Shown here: positions 38,481 to 52,629 of the stretch, piece after piece | How positions within the stretch are numbered: position 1 is the stretch's first letter | How the letters are laid out: each line of letters starts with the position of its first letter | Origin: Collybia mongolica | Taxonomy: Eukaryota > Basidiomycota > Agaricomycetes > Agaricales > Clitocybaceae | Direction of reading: 5' to 3' | NCBI GenBank assembly: GCA_013420905.1 | Contig: JAAXNY010000008.1 | Location: forward strand, 2,604,001-2,668,000 | DNA length: 64,000 nucleotides | Notes under the pieces: model-generated | Database searches by the model: none | What the model was told of the DNA's origin: nothing | The model's input: the letters and a program-made list of their open reading frames with translations, nothing else | Made by a program: the position numbers and the translations under genes

Positions 38481-39890
38481 ATGGTAACATCAATACCCGT
38501 CTTTCTTGTTCTCATCGGCGCAGCTGCCGTTCGGATCACATCTTCATTATTGCCCCAGCAAAGAATCACCACCCTCGCCCAAGTAGCAGCTCTCAAACCT
38601 TATACTCGTTTCGCAGGCACTACATCTTGTAATCCTCCCAATACACTGGGAGGTGACTTTGCTTTGATCCCTACAACAATAAGCAAGAAAATGATATACC
38701 GGGAATGTAGTCTGCAATGCCAATTCTAGCTTCGAGCCGACTTCCTCAGGTGGCAATAGTGCTGTGGCTCAATTTTGGTATGTTGGTCATGATCTGACCA
38801 CGAGAGTAAGTGCTCCCCCTATCCTTCATCAAGTTATACCAACAATCTATGATAATAGAGTACGCCAAGTCATTGGGGTGCATGATGCTATATAGAAGCA
38901 ATCAAGATGTATACCCTTCTTCCTATTGTGGTTTCTGGGATTAGGACTATAATACTGTTATATTCTTCCTGCTTTCACAGACGCCGACTTTCTCTAGTCG
39001 ACGCTCAACCCTTCTCGTTTCCGCGGAGTCAGCAGCTCTGTCCAAGTTCATAACGGATCTGACAATAGGCCCAGGCCAGGTGAAGTGTATGACCTATGTT
39101 ACAATGGAAAGTTACCAACTGTCGTACTCCACGAAGGTCGGCGGTGGCTCTCCCGGCAGCGGCAGAAAATACCATATCTACAAACAGAATCACTCCTGCA
39201 ACCACTGGGGGGCACCCTCCTGGCAAAGAATGAACAATTTCGCCGTTCTTCGCTTTTTCTGACAATAGGTTGTACGAGTACATGGGTAGTGCTATTGCTC
39301 TCATCAGTTCAGTACATCTGCCTCTTCACCTCCTTGCTGGAATTACGTTTAAGACTGTTACATATGGAGCGAGGTCGTCTCCTGTCTGAACTATACCCGT
39401 GCTCCCGATGTCTGGCTATGGAAATGGGGTGATAACCAGGCCTTCGCCGACCATGTGGTTTCGCACGTTAGCGTCAGCCATGTGATTAATCAGTAAAGAT
39501 AAATGTATTGTTTGGTTCTAGAGACTATTTTGTTCCAATCGTACCCGGTAAGCTGGAACTGAATCTGAACATCCCGCCATTCATACATCACTACACTTGT
39601 AACGGTCCCTCGGATTTATCCTTCCCAAGGGAGAGAAGCATAGCATTGATTTGGGCGCATGGATCGACTGCCCAGGTCTGTCATGCGATAATTTATGTCA
39701 GATTATTCTGAAATATAATCATGACAAGCCAAGACAACAGGAACTCGCAATGCGCAATCGGATATGTCCCGAACATTTCTCTGGTGACACCAGTAAACAC
39801 AGTAGCAAAGTCTGTCCGTCTGTCTTCCTCAATTATGATTACTTACATTTTTGACAGGGTCCATACGACGGTGCCTCGATAGGATGCTGA
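38481..39890 (+). pseudogene. Decayed class-3 lipase, copy 4
   Basis: Same family and same exon order as copies 1-3 and 5, but broken. A signal-peptide-like start MVTSIPVFLVLIGAAAVR and ITTLAQVAALKPYTRFAGTT are present, then FEPTSSGGNSAVAQFWYVGH. In-frame breaks follow: the TDADFF segment reads ADFL and then a TAG (about 38994-38996). The region that should hold VTIVGHSLG is absent: the HNG segment runs into unrelated sequence, and recognisable protein resumes at AIALISSVHLPLHLLAGITF (about 39290-39350). The conserved Cys-Gly segment after exon 1 is also missing. Late segments DNQAFADHVVSHVSVSHV, PIVPG, NSQCAIGYVPNIS and GPYDGASIGC (TGA 39888-39890) survive. Loss of the nucleophile Ser means no lipase activity. 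Confidence 0.8.
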
Positions 39891-40554
39891 TCATAATTCA
39901 AAAACGTGTATTCAACATTGTATAGCAGTTACTATGTTATTCTCTATTGTGCATTTGCCTGGTCTAAACTTTTGACAATACAGTGGTAATCATCTCTCTT
40001 CTCACGAAAGCCGGTTCGTTGCCTAGACAATGGCACGCCTACTAGGATGGCAGGATTGTTCTCTTTGCTCCTGACGGACAGATTTGCAGCGCTTTGTCGG
40101 GCTGCATGCGATTCATCTCATCTCAAGTGGAACCACGCGCCCATGACACAAATCGCACGATATTGATCAACTGCACCAATCATATCATAAGGCGGTCTTC
40201 TGAAGTGCAATCATGTAAGTAAAACTCCGGCGTTGCGTGTGTTCATCAGTGGTCAGCAGGCCGGCTTATGATCAGCTCACAGTGAACAAGGCCAGCAATA
40301 TGGGGTCGTGACTTGTAAGTTGCATTCTTAGGCCGTTATTTGACCGTCGCCGCATGCTACAAAAAATTCCTTCCGGATATTAATGATCATATTCGAAGAC
40401 TTAGATCTGACATTCATGACAGCGCTTGGGAAATCTTGATTCTCTTCCTCTGAAATCACCAGTTCTCCCGTTTACCGGAATCGTAAAAACTATAAAGCTC
40501 TGCTCTGGCACAGGTATGTCTGTCAGGATCCTCTAAGCGTCCTTCTCGTTCAAT
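39891..40554. other. Intergenic region between lipase copies 4 and 5
   Basis: About 660 bp, no gene. It contains the TATAAAG element of copy 5 near its right end. Confidence 0.45.
40491..40497 (+). promoter_or_regulatory. TATA box of lipase copy 5
   Basis: TATAAAG, 64 bp before the ATG at 40555; the same heptamer sits at nearly the same distance before copy 3. Confidence 0.6.
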
Positions 40555-42075
40555 ATGGTGAACTCTGGTCTTAAGGTCATATTCTCTGCTCTTGCTGGTG
40601 CTGCGTTGGTTTCAGCCGCACCTCCCTTGGTGCCTCGGCAAAGTGTCACAACCCTCACTGCGGCGCAAGTTGCAGCGTTCAAGCCCTATACTTGGTACGC
40701 AAGCACTGCAGGATGCAACCCGGCCAACACACTTGCTTGGAATTGCGGAAGTGAGTACTTTTGTACGTTTCATATGGGTGATGCGAATGTTTGATCCTGT
40801 CAAAGCAAACTGCAATGCCAACCCTACCTTCAGACCTGTCGCATCTGGTGGTGATGGATCTTCGACGCAATTCTGGTATGTGGGTTACGATCCGACGCTC
40901 AGGGTATGTGAATATCTTCATCCCTCGTCGTCGCCTTCTCACTTATGAATTGTTTATAATTAGACTGTTGTTGTCGGCTACCAGGTGATAATATATTCAC
41001 CGGACGCGTCATAGTTTCATGGACTCACTTTTCTACGATAGGGCACGGATGTTAACAAAATGTAAACATGTTTGACCGCGCATGAAAACAAGATCGCTCA
41101 AATATGTCTCTAGCCTCCCGGTCATCACGGACGCAGATTTCTTCTTGGAGCCACTGAGCACCTCTCTGTTCCCAGGAATCAGTAGCTCTATTGAAGTCCA
41201 CAACGGGTTCAGAGATGCTCAAGCCAGGTGATTCTTCTGGAAAGTACCTTCATAAATTCTGGCTGACTGATTACTTTATTAAGGTCCGCTGCGGCCGTAC
41301 TTGCAGCTGTAAAATCCGCGATGTCCGCAAATGGCGCTACCAAGGTCACCATTGTTGGCCATTCTTTGGGTAGGTGTCCTTGCCTCTTCAAAAAACCTTT
41401 CCCAGTTCATATTTCGGACCTTCCATAGGAGGTGCAATTGCCCTCCTTACATCAGTGTACCTGCCATTGCACCTTTCTGCTGGCACGACCTTCCAAACCT
41501 TCACCTATGGCATGCCAAGAGTATGTTCCTGGAATAACTTCTCAAGGTTGTTGGTTAAAATCTTCGGATAGGTTGGAAATCAAGCCTTTGCTGACTATGT
41601 CGACTCCCACCTTCACTTGGCTCACATCAATAACCAGTATATATCCTTTCTCTTTCTTATCTCGTTCCAAGTCATTAATGCACTAATTTTTGCAGGGACG
41701 ATATCGTACCCATTGTTCCCGGTTAGTTTATGGATAGAATCATGAACGTGATTTCAGCTACTCACCCAAACCTACTCGAAGGTCGCTTCCTCGGCTTCCA
41801 TCACCCTAGAGGAGAGAAACACATCCTTAACTCCAACGCTTGGGTTGATTGCCCAGGCAAGCTAAACCCGTGCCTCTACGAGTATATGTATGAACTTACT
41901 GCATAACAGGCCAAGACAACACCAACTCGCAATGCACCATCGGATATGTTCCGAACATCTTCTCCGGCGAAACTGGCGACCACAGTGGTAAGCCCGTATC
42001 TCAGGTACTGTTGCATTCAAGGTGCTTACTCTCGCGATACCAGGCCCATACGACGGTGTAAGGATGAGCTGTTGA
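40555..42075 (+). CDS. Secreted class-3 lipase, copy 5
   Basis: MVNSGLKVIFSALAGAALVSA is the signal peptide, then PPLVPRQSVTTLTAAQVAAF, almost the same as copy 3. The core has NPTFRPVASGGDGSSTQFWY, LITDADFFLEPL-type and LFPGISSSIEVHNGFRDAQA segments, AAVKSAMSANGATKVTIVGH with SLG after it (about 41335-41372, then an intron), GAIALLTSVYLPLHLSAG, TYGMPRVGNQAFADYVDSHL, DDIVPIVPGRFLGFHHPRGE, and CPGQDNTNSQCTIGYVPNIF...GPYDGVRMSC with TGA at 42073-42075. All frames join without breaks. The high similarity to copy 3, including the promoter TATA spacing, suggests these two are the most recent duplicates. Confidence 0.84.
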
Positions 42076-42488
42076 TTGATGCTATACTTCAAATGTTGTA
42101 CTGTATGAGTAAACATCAGGAATTCAACTCGATTTGCTTGTCACCTGCTTCAGTTTTCGAGATAATATGGGAGATAAGATTGGATCGTTCCGCCGGTCCG
42201 GCTTGTTAATTTTAGCCCTACCATCGGTATTACCGGGCATCCAGATAAACTCGGTGGGGAAAAACATAGCTGGCCCTGGGGATCTTCGCTTCAAGGCTGA
42301 AAAGGCGTAATTGGGCCTTGGCAAGCCGCATCAAAAAAAGGAGACGAGGAGATTAGATTAGATCTTGATGTAGATAGAATCTCGTATGTATAATAATAAT
42401 ATGTTCTCACCACGTGGTCGAGGGATAAATACAATTTCGACAACTTCATCGCGTCGCTCATCCTTCAAAGCCCTTAAGTTCCACAGTA
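42076..42488. other. Intergenic region between lipase copy 5 and cofactor B
   Basis: About 410 bp, no gene. Upstream part is lipase 3' sequence; the right part should be the promoter of the tubulin cofactor gene. No clear element seen. Confidence 0.4.
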
Positions 42489-43413
42489 ATGTCAGGCGTT
42501 GTTCGTGTATTCGTCATCTCTCCAGACACTCGTTCAGAGCGTCGCCTAGAGTTACACACAACTGTCCAGAAGCTCAAGGTTAGTTGCGATCCCATACGAT
42601 TGATCGTTCGGTGATTGGCAAGTTTGTTGATATCATCTTCTGGCCAGGGGAACCTTGAGCTCATCACAGGAATACCGGTCGCGAACCAAGCCGTATCCTT
42701 GTTGAACTCTGAGAGCGATAAGCAAGTTATCGCGACATTTAACGAAGACGAAAGGCCCCTTGGATTTTACGGATTGAGGGATTGGCAAGTCCTTAAGGTG
42801 TGCTCATATGTTTCTATCGCCGTAACAACCACCTAATTATGCCTAGGTAGAAGATACTAATCCTGCCGCATCCTTTACGGGACAGTTGACAGATGTATCT
42901 CAAGTCGAAAAGTTTGAATTGACTGAGAAGGAATATGAAGAAAGAAGGGGTAAGTTCGCGCTCAATCACATTGGAGATAATCTGACGTTGCCATGATAGA
43001 CACAGTATTGGCATATAAGCAACGGAACAAGATGGGACGGTTTGCGCCCAAAGAAGAAGCCCCAGTGGCGACGCCATCAATTCCAGTGGATATTTCTGTT
43101 GGCCAAAGGTGTGAAGTTGAGTCCCTGGAACCGGGGTTGAGCAAACGCGGCGTTGTACGATTCGTTGGCGAGACGAAATTCAACAAGGGTATTTGGGTCG
43201 GAGTCGAGTACGACGAACCATTCGGCAAGAACGACGGGTCGTAAGTTTTATCCATTTCAGTCCAAGGAACGAAGGCTAACCATTCCTTTCAGGGTCCAAG
43301 GCGAACGATACTTTTCGTGTCGTCCAAACTATGGTGTCTTCGTCAGTCCCAACAAAATGAAAGTTGGGGATTATCCTGTAGTAGAGCTCAGTCTCGATGA
43401 CGAGGAGATGTAA
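42489..43413 (+). CDS. ALP11: Tubulin-folding cofactor B (CAP-Gly protein)
   Basis: Binds alpha-tubulin during heterodimer assembly, working with cofactor E. The ATG at 42489 opens [20 protein letters not shown], the ubiquitin-like domain; exon 1 ends at 42578 and exon 2 resumes at 42648 with [17 protein letters not shown] middle linker includes [20 protein letters not shown] and [10 protein letters not shown]. The C-terminal CAP-Gly domain has GQRCEVE...[20 protein letters not shown] and [13 protein letters not shown], including the family's Gly-rich groove. The last residues ELSLDDEEM end in Met rather than the EEI/EEF/EEY seen in many tubulin-binding proteins, but the acidic tail is kept. 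Four to five introns. It lies head-to-tail with CDC48, 258 bp upstream. Confidence 0.92.
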
Positions 43414-43671
43414 TTGTCTGATGTTGGCGTTGTTATGTCCACCCAACCTGAGTCCGAGACTGACAAAGCCCGATATGAGGCTGTGAAGGGACTAGAAAGT
43501 GGCAGAAGGCTCGGGAAGATGTCGTGTCGCGGGGGAGAGCACGTGTAAGAGTGGTTTGGCGATGTTTGTCATCAGATTCACCACGTCCTGGACGCGCGTC
43601 CCCTTGCTCTTGTCCACATAAATCCCGGGTCTCCATTATCCTTTTCTGACTCTCTTTCATTTACAAACATT

Positions 43672-46685
<3,014 letters not shown>

Positions 46686-47077
46686 GAATTGTAAAATGGC
46701 ACCTTGCTCTGTACTTTGTCCCCCTCATGTCTTTTTTCTTTAGTCTGAAAATACCGTACTACGAATGATGCCGATATGAATAGAGGATGATTCCACACTT
46801 TTGTAATAATCAATGATCTCAATGACAGTAATTGAATTGCTGTTCATTCCAGCAATGAACTTTCATATATGTAGTCTTAGGAGTAAATCGGCAAAACTGA
46901 GCAAAGGTCTTGAAACACAAAGCCAAAGTTATGACTGAATGATACTGAAATGGGGTTAAATAAGCAGTCTCACGGTAACTCTCTTTCCCGACTGTCAAAT
47001 ATCTTGTGCCCCTCGCTTCTAGTGTTTCCTGTAATCTTGCAAGCCTCTAGGCTGTTGTGCCCATACTCCGCGCAGCC
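46686..47077. other. Intergenic region between CDC48 and DGAT2
   Basis: About 390 bp. Left part is CDC48 3' sequence, right part the DGAT2 promoter. An ATG at 47057, in frame with the DGAT2 start, is possible but less likely as the real start. Confidence 0.4.
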
Positions 47078-48942
47078 ATGTCACAACTTCAGACAAATCT
47101 AAACCTGTCTACAGCCTCCCGAAATCTCTCCGCATCGTCACTGAGGGATCGCCTTTCGAAAATCACAACGACACCGATTAATCCTGTGGCTGCCCTCCAT
47201 GCAAACGTTAAGTTCGTAATTTCGCGTATCCAAAAGGGACTTGGTACTGAGGCACGTCGCCTCAAAATTTAGCTTCGTTCCTGCAAAAATACCAAGAAAA
47301 CGGAGGTTGCAGATGTTGGCAGTGGCTGGGTGGTCCGTAATGATTGTGATCACGACGGTCGCGTTCCTTCTACTATGGTGCGTACAAAAGCTCGCCGTTG
47401 ACGCTTATGTTCATCTTACCCGATCTCGTGCCACGGCTCACAGCTCATTCCCACCATTGTGGCCTATCTTGGTAGTGTATCTAGTATGGGCGCGTTGTTT
47501 CGACGTGAGCCCCGAGAACGGCGGGAGGATGAGCCCATGGTTTCGCTCGTTGAGATTTTGGAAATACTTCGCAGATTATTACCCTGCATCGTGAGTGAAT
47601 TGCGCCATTTCTTATCGTCGCGCCCCTGAGTGAATTATCACAGCTTCCTGAAGGTGTGATAACAGTGCGACTACAATACCTCGGTCTGTTGACCCTTTCT
47701 TTGTTCTCAGGAAGCAGAACTGCCTGCAGATAGGCCGTACGTCTTCGGTTATCACCCACACGGTAGGGATTTGTGGATTTTGCTTGTTGGTATCTATTTT
47801 TGTTCTAATGGAATTTGAGGCAGGCATCATCGGAATGTAGGTTCAATTGTCAAATTTCTCAAGGTTTACGTCTTACAGTAGGCGATGCCAGGGGTGCCCT
47901 CGCCACATTCGCCACAGATGGTACACTCTTACTTCCCATACCTGAAGCTTTGATGAACTTATCATTTTCTTAGCTACCGGATTCTCCGCCGCCTTTCCTG
48001 GCATCAAGCCTCATCTGTTGACCCTTACGACTAATTTCAACATGCCATTTTACCGTGATATCCTTCTAGCACTCGGCGTATGTAGCGTGAGCAAGGAGTC
48101 ATGCTCCAACATTCTCAAGGCGGGGCCTGGAAATGCGATCACAATCGTTGTTGGCGGAGCCGCTGAAAGCTTGAGTGCGCGCCCTGGAACTGCAGACCTA
48201 ACGTTACGACGACGGTATGTTGTATTGAAATCCCTTCGATTTCAAGGATGTTTACCATGCTAAACCTGGGAGTTTAGACTTGGGTTCATCAAGTTAGCGA
48301 TCCAACACGGGTTCATTAGTTTTCCCAACCCCAATTTTCCAACTAACTCATTTAAACCAGAGCTGACCTTGTACCCGTTTTTTCGTTCGGTGAAAATGAC
48401 GTCAGTGATATCGGTTAATGTGGTTCGCGGACCCTGATATTCTGGGATTTATAGATATATCAACAAATGGCAAACGAGAAGGGAACTACAGTGTATGCGC
48501 TACAACGAAGGTTCCAATCCATGTTTGGGTTCACATTACCATTATTCCACGGCCGGGGGTTACTAAATTGTAAGCAAGACAGTTACATGCACTCTAAAAT
48601 TATGCCAGTGTTACTTATGTTTTATCGCTAGACAATCTGGGTTTGATGCCCTATCGACGTCGAATTGTCGCAGTCAGTGAGTGCATATCCTTGATGTCTC
48701 CTTTTCCCTTCCCTCAAATTTCTGGATACAGTTGGTAAACCCATCAGGGTTGAGCAATGTGATAGACCTAACATAGATGAAGTCATGAGAGTACAGCGAA
48801 TGTACATAGAAGAACTTACGCGGTATGTTTGTGATTCATGTCACTTCTCTCGGGTTAATACTTGATACCTTTTAGCATATGGGACACTTATAAGGACGAA
48901 TTCGCGAAGACACGCTTAACGGAGCTTAACATCATAGATTGA
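47078..48942 (+). CDS. DGA1: Acyl-CoA:diacylglycerol acyltransferase, DGAT2 type
   Basis: Makes triacylglycerol for lipid droplets at the ER. The N-terminus MSQLQTNLNLSTASRN is followed by basic IPRKRRLQM and a membrane helix (LAVAGWSVMIVITTVAFLLL). The catalytic block YVFGYHPHGIIGMGALATFA includes the invariant HPHG, with later motifs NFNMPFYRDIL, AITIVVGGAAESLSARPG, RRRLGFIKLAIQHGADLVPV, FSFGEND and LPLFHGRGLLNYNLGLMPYR. The end RLTELNIID precedes the TGA at 48940-48942. Two exons are tiny: 47644-47653 (10 nt) and 47824-47836 (13 nt, inside the HPHG motif). With both, the protein aligns to animal DGAT2 without gaps around YFP...HPHG. Exon 1 to 2 uses a GTTCGT donor. An ATG at 47057 is an alternative start. 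Confidence 0.93.
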
Positions 48943-49324
48943 GGTGGGGCGAGGTTTGGACTTTGTAATATGCTTATCATCCCGTGCCACCTACTTACAT
49001 TGGCATCCGTTTTAATTGTCGACGTTGCTGAAGTTGTGCTGCGCCCTATTATGCCTCACTCGCCCTTTTCGCCGTCAGTCAGGGCGCTTTTTCCCTAGTT
49101 GTTGCAAAGCGGCTGCAATCAACGAGATGAAAAAGGAAAGTAACAAGGTTTCACCCCTTAATTCGATATTTGGTCAACTCGTACCCAATTCCGAGCTTAT
49201 CATTTAGCCACTCGGCTCTCGAAAACAAGACTCCTGAGATTTCCCTCGTTTGGGCATTATTTGATCAGAGTTGTTGGCCTCGCCTCCCAGTCATCACAGA
49301 ACGAACGGGTAGCTGCGGGTGATG
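48943..49324. other. Boundary region between DGAT2 and the transposon
   Basis: About 380 bp without a gene. Its right end (GGTGATG at 49318-49324) is the left copy of a 7-bp direct repeat that flanks the element at 49325-57102. Confidence 0.45.
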
Positions 49325-49339
49325 CTCAGTAAAAAGGAT

Positions 49340-49690
49340 TAGTCAGGTAAAGGTCTGATTGAAGTCGTTCCTAGTCGAGTCTTGTCAGGTCCCTTAAAAG
49401 CACGACTAAAATCCGTGTTTAGTGACGATCGCCTGACTGCGAAAGTCATCAAAAAGTCCTGTCAGGTCAGGTTGCCTGAAAATCCAAAAGAAAAAAAATT
49501 TGTCAAAAGTCGAGTACAGTCTTGTAATAGTCGTATTACCAGTCCACCTCTAGTCTTGTGGTAGTCTTATTCAGTCCTGCTGGGCTGGTCCTGCTCCAGT
49601 CGTCTTATAGTCACTCGACTAGAATATAGTCAGGCTCAGGTCGGACTCAGGTCAGGCTCAGGTCAAGCTGGGGTCAGGTTGAATAAATAT
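49340..49690. repeat. Left subterminal repeat region (AGTC/TCAGG clusters)
   Basis: Some 350 bp just inside the left terminus with dense AGTC, often as AGTCTTGT or AGTCAGG, ending in a short run where CTCAGGTC-like units repeat (about 49625-49675). Such arrays are the usual transposase or accessory-protein binding sites of CACTA elements. Binding here is inference. Confidence 0.6.
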
Positions 49691-49752
49691 TAATCATTGG
49701 GCGCAAATATCAAAACAGGGGGGGGGAGGGTTATTCAATACCGCTGCGCTAC

Positions 49753-52485
49753 TCAAATACCACCGGCCTTCGACTTCCCTGCTACCTTCTGTGCACTTCT
49801 CTTAGCCTTGCGCTGCAAAAATCATAAGTAAAAAAGCACTCGCTTGAAAAAGAATTCACTTACCTGTTCGAGGATGTTCGCGATATACTCGGGAGAAGGT
49901 CGTTGGTGTGCTGGAGCATCGAGGATTGCTGTCAACAGATCTAGGATGCAGTCAGCTACAAGACTTCATGGTATACTTTATCAAATCCACTTACCATCCT
50001 TGGTCCGCATTTTCTTGGTCGAAGCTGTCGTGAGGTTCGAGGCTATCATCCATTGCTTCAGTTCCTCCTTTGTAAGTAGCTGATGGCAACGTAAGATCGA
50101 TTGATCAGTGAAAGTCCGATAAAGTGAGGGCCAAGCACGTACTGAGAGACTAGCCTTCAAGTCAGTTGTGATATTGGCCGGCGCCGGTGCTGAAGTCGAC
50201 TGCGAAGGAACGGGCGGGGTTGTCATGCCAGGGCCATCTGTGGTACCTAACATCGAAGGTGTCGGCAAAGAGTTTGTGTTTGACGAAGAGTTCGCGATGG
50301 AAGTCATCTCTACAGTCTGGACGGTCGCCAGCAAAGGAGCTGGGGAAGAAGGTGGCGGTGGCGGCGACGGCGACACATGGGATGATGAAGGGATGGGTGG
50401 CGGTGTCACCGGACGGGCTTGCAGGTTTGTTAAGGGTGCCGATGGTCTTCCTTGGACTGTCTAGATGAAATCAATAACAATTCATTGAAACAAAGATAGA
50501 TTTAAAACATACTGCCAATCCCTTTGCCTTGTTCCACAAATTCCAGAGTACTTCAATGAGGTTTTGCAGGTATGCATCGCTCAGATAACTGCTGGTTTTG
50601 ATACCTTGATCGAAACATATGTGCCGCGCCACTTTGCAAGTTTTGATGGTTGCCGCGATCAGTTGACGTGCCATGTCCGTCGTCCCAACAGAATCCCAGG
50701 ACTGAAGAACAGATGTCAAAGTCATACCTCCACTTGTGAACTGATAATGGCCCCAACAGCTACCATTATCGTCTTCGGAGAGATCGGGGGCATATGGATC
50801 GGCCGTCTCGATCCGGGAAAGAAAGTCTGTCGTGGCGGTCGGTGTTGGCCCTCTGCGAAAGTTCGGATCCTGCTCCATCGCAGCCAGGAGGTCAGTAGCA
50901 TGTGGGATTGAGGGAAACTCATGCAAGAAATAATCTGGAGGAGGATTGGAATATCAGAAAAGCTATTAGTAGGAAATTGACTGTTACCTTTGAGGGAATG
51001 ATCTTTTATGGCACGTGTAAATCAAAAAAAATTCCGGAGTTGTTCAAAAAAATATACGCACAAGACATGTCGACATTGATGAACGACAAAGTGCCAATCC
51101 GACCTGTAGTTGATGGTTTGCTGCCAAAATTTACTGAAGTGCAATCCATGCCATTGTCTTGATTTGAAGCACCCCCATTGCTCACGTCCACGCGCGTTTT
51201 CTTTGTCTGAGGGGCTTTGTGGGGAGAAAAAGGCTCTGCTCGTTTTCGACCCTTGACGCTTGATGATGGTAAAGGGTTGTGATCTTCGCAAGGATCTCCG
51301 TGATTTGCTAGCAAAGAGGGGTCAGTGAAGTCACACTTCACCATGTGGGTGGTACGTACTTGGTGAAGCGAAGATGCTCATCGCATCTGTGTTTGCATTG
51401 CTGTAGTCCTCCTTGTCCTTCTGCATCTGCTTTTCCTTCCCCTTTCCTTTCGCCTTCCCGTTCCCGTTCTCAACCTCGTCCTCATCCTTCTTCTCCTTCC
51501 CCTTTGTCTTCAACTTATCCCTTTTCTTCTTCTTTTCTGACTTCTTGTGTGGACTTGCAGGTTTGGCAGGTAGTTCGTTGCTGGTGTTGTTGATGCTGTT
51601 ATCAAGTGCAGCCAGTAGAGAATTACCTAATATTTGTTCAGCCTTCCAATGAGGTGCACAGAGTGCGACTAGCGGCTGCATTTTTTCGAGCTTCTGGATT
51701 GCTTCCGTCCAAGCTACTGGGTGGTATGTCCGATAAAATGTTTTCGACCTTTTAGCATCCTCTTTGCCCTTCAATCGAGGATCGTGAGGAAATGGTAGTT
51801 GTCGCAGTTCATGTCATATCATTCGGGCACATGCCTTGATATTGTTCCATTCTCCCATTGATGCCATGCTACCATTAGGATGGCGAATACACTTGTCCAT
51901 TGATGGCCGCGATGGGTTGGAAATGGTCACACCAACCAGTGGATCCTTCCGACAGTCTTCTAGGGTCCAGAGCACTTCCTCTGGATACTGAGGAGGTCGT
52001 GTAGCTGATCGAACGGGTGGAGATGAAGTGCTCGAAATTTGTTGTGAAATAGAATCGCTTGGTGCCACTGATGTCCCACGGGAACCAAAGAAAGAGTCGC
52101 CTTGCCTAAATAAACAAATTACATTGTCAAATTTCATTGTTTTGAGAAAAATAAAAATAAAACTGGACAACATGGAGACTGGAGTCCTTAAGTTTGGGGC
52201 GGCCTTAAGCAATTGGATTTCTTCTCGAGCAGACTGAAGCTCAGAAGTAAGCGACTTGTTCTCGTTCCAGAGTTGTTTTTTCAAATCCGAATCCTGGAAC
52301 ATCTGGCTCGTTGCCTCTTGAAGCTGTTGATACAACTTTTGAACGTGCGGGTTTCTCAAGACCTCCGCTAGTGCGAGTTCCTTGATGTCATAGGGAGATG
52401 TCATGGAAGGCAGTGAGAGGGACGTCGATGTTGTAGGTTGGTAAAGTGGGTCCAAAGATGGTGTCCCATAGGTGAATGAGTTCAT
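49753..52485 (-). pseudogene. Accessory gene of the CACTA-like element, interrupted by one TGA
   Basis: Divergent partner of the transposase, starting at 52485 (MNSFTYGTPSLDPLYQPTTS), 144 bp from the transposase start. A coiled-coil segment (LQEATSQMFQDSDLKKQLWN, then ENKSLTSELQSAREEIQLLK) is followed by PEEVLWTLEDCRKDPLVGVT. At 51814-51816 an in-frame TGA interrupts an otherwise open frame that continues HELRQLPFPHDPRLKG without a shift. Further on are WTEAIQKLEKMQPLVALCAP, a long Lys/Glu-rich stretch, FLHEFPSIPHATDLLAAMEQ, a Pro/Ser-rich part, and LLTKEELKQWMIASNLTTAS. The stop is at 49753. No named domain is recognised. In plant CACTA elements the second gene encodes a terminal-repeat binding protein; a similar role here is a guess. 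Introns make the exact exon list uncertain. Confidence 0.6.
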
Positions 52486-52629
52486 TTTCAAGTTTGTGGT
52501 AGAGAATTGAAAATAATGGAAGTGCAAACTTGATTCACGTGATGGGAACTTCAACTTGGGTGCTCGTTATCAATTGTCGCTATCTAGTATTGCGTTATCT
52601 CGAATGAAACTATCTTGCCATTAAACACC
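52486..52629. promoter_or_regulatory. Shared divergent promoter of the two transposon genes
   Basis: 144 bp between the start codons of the accessory gene (minus) and the transposase gene (plus). Its size means both genes must be driven from one compact region. No clear TATA box is visible. Confidence 0.45.
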
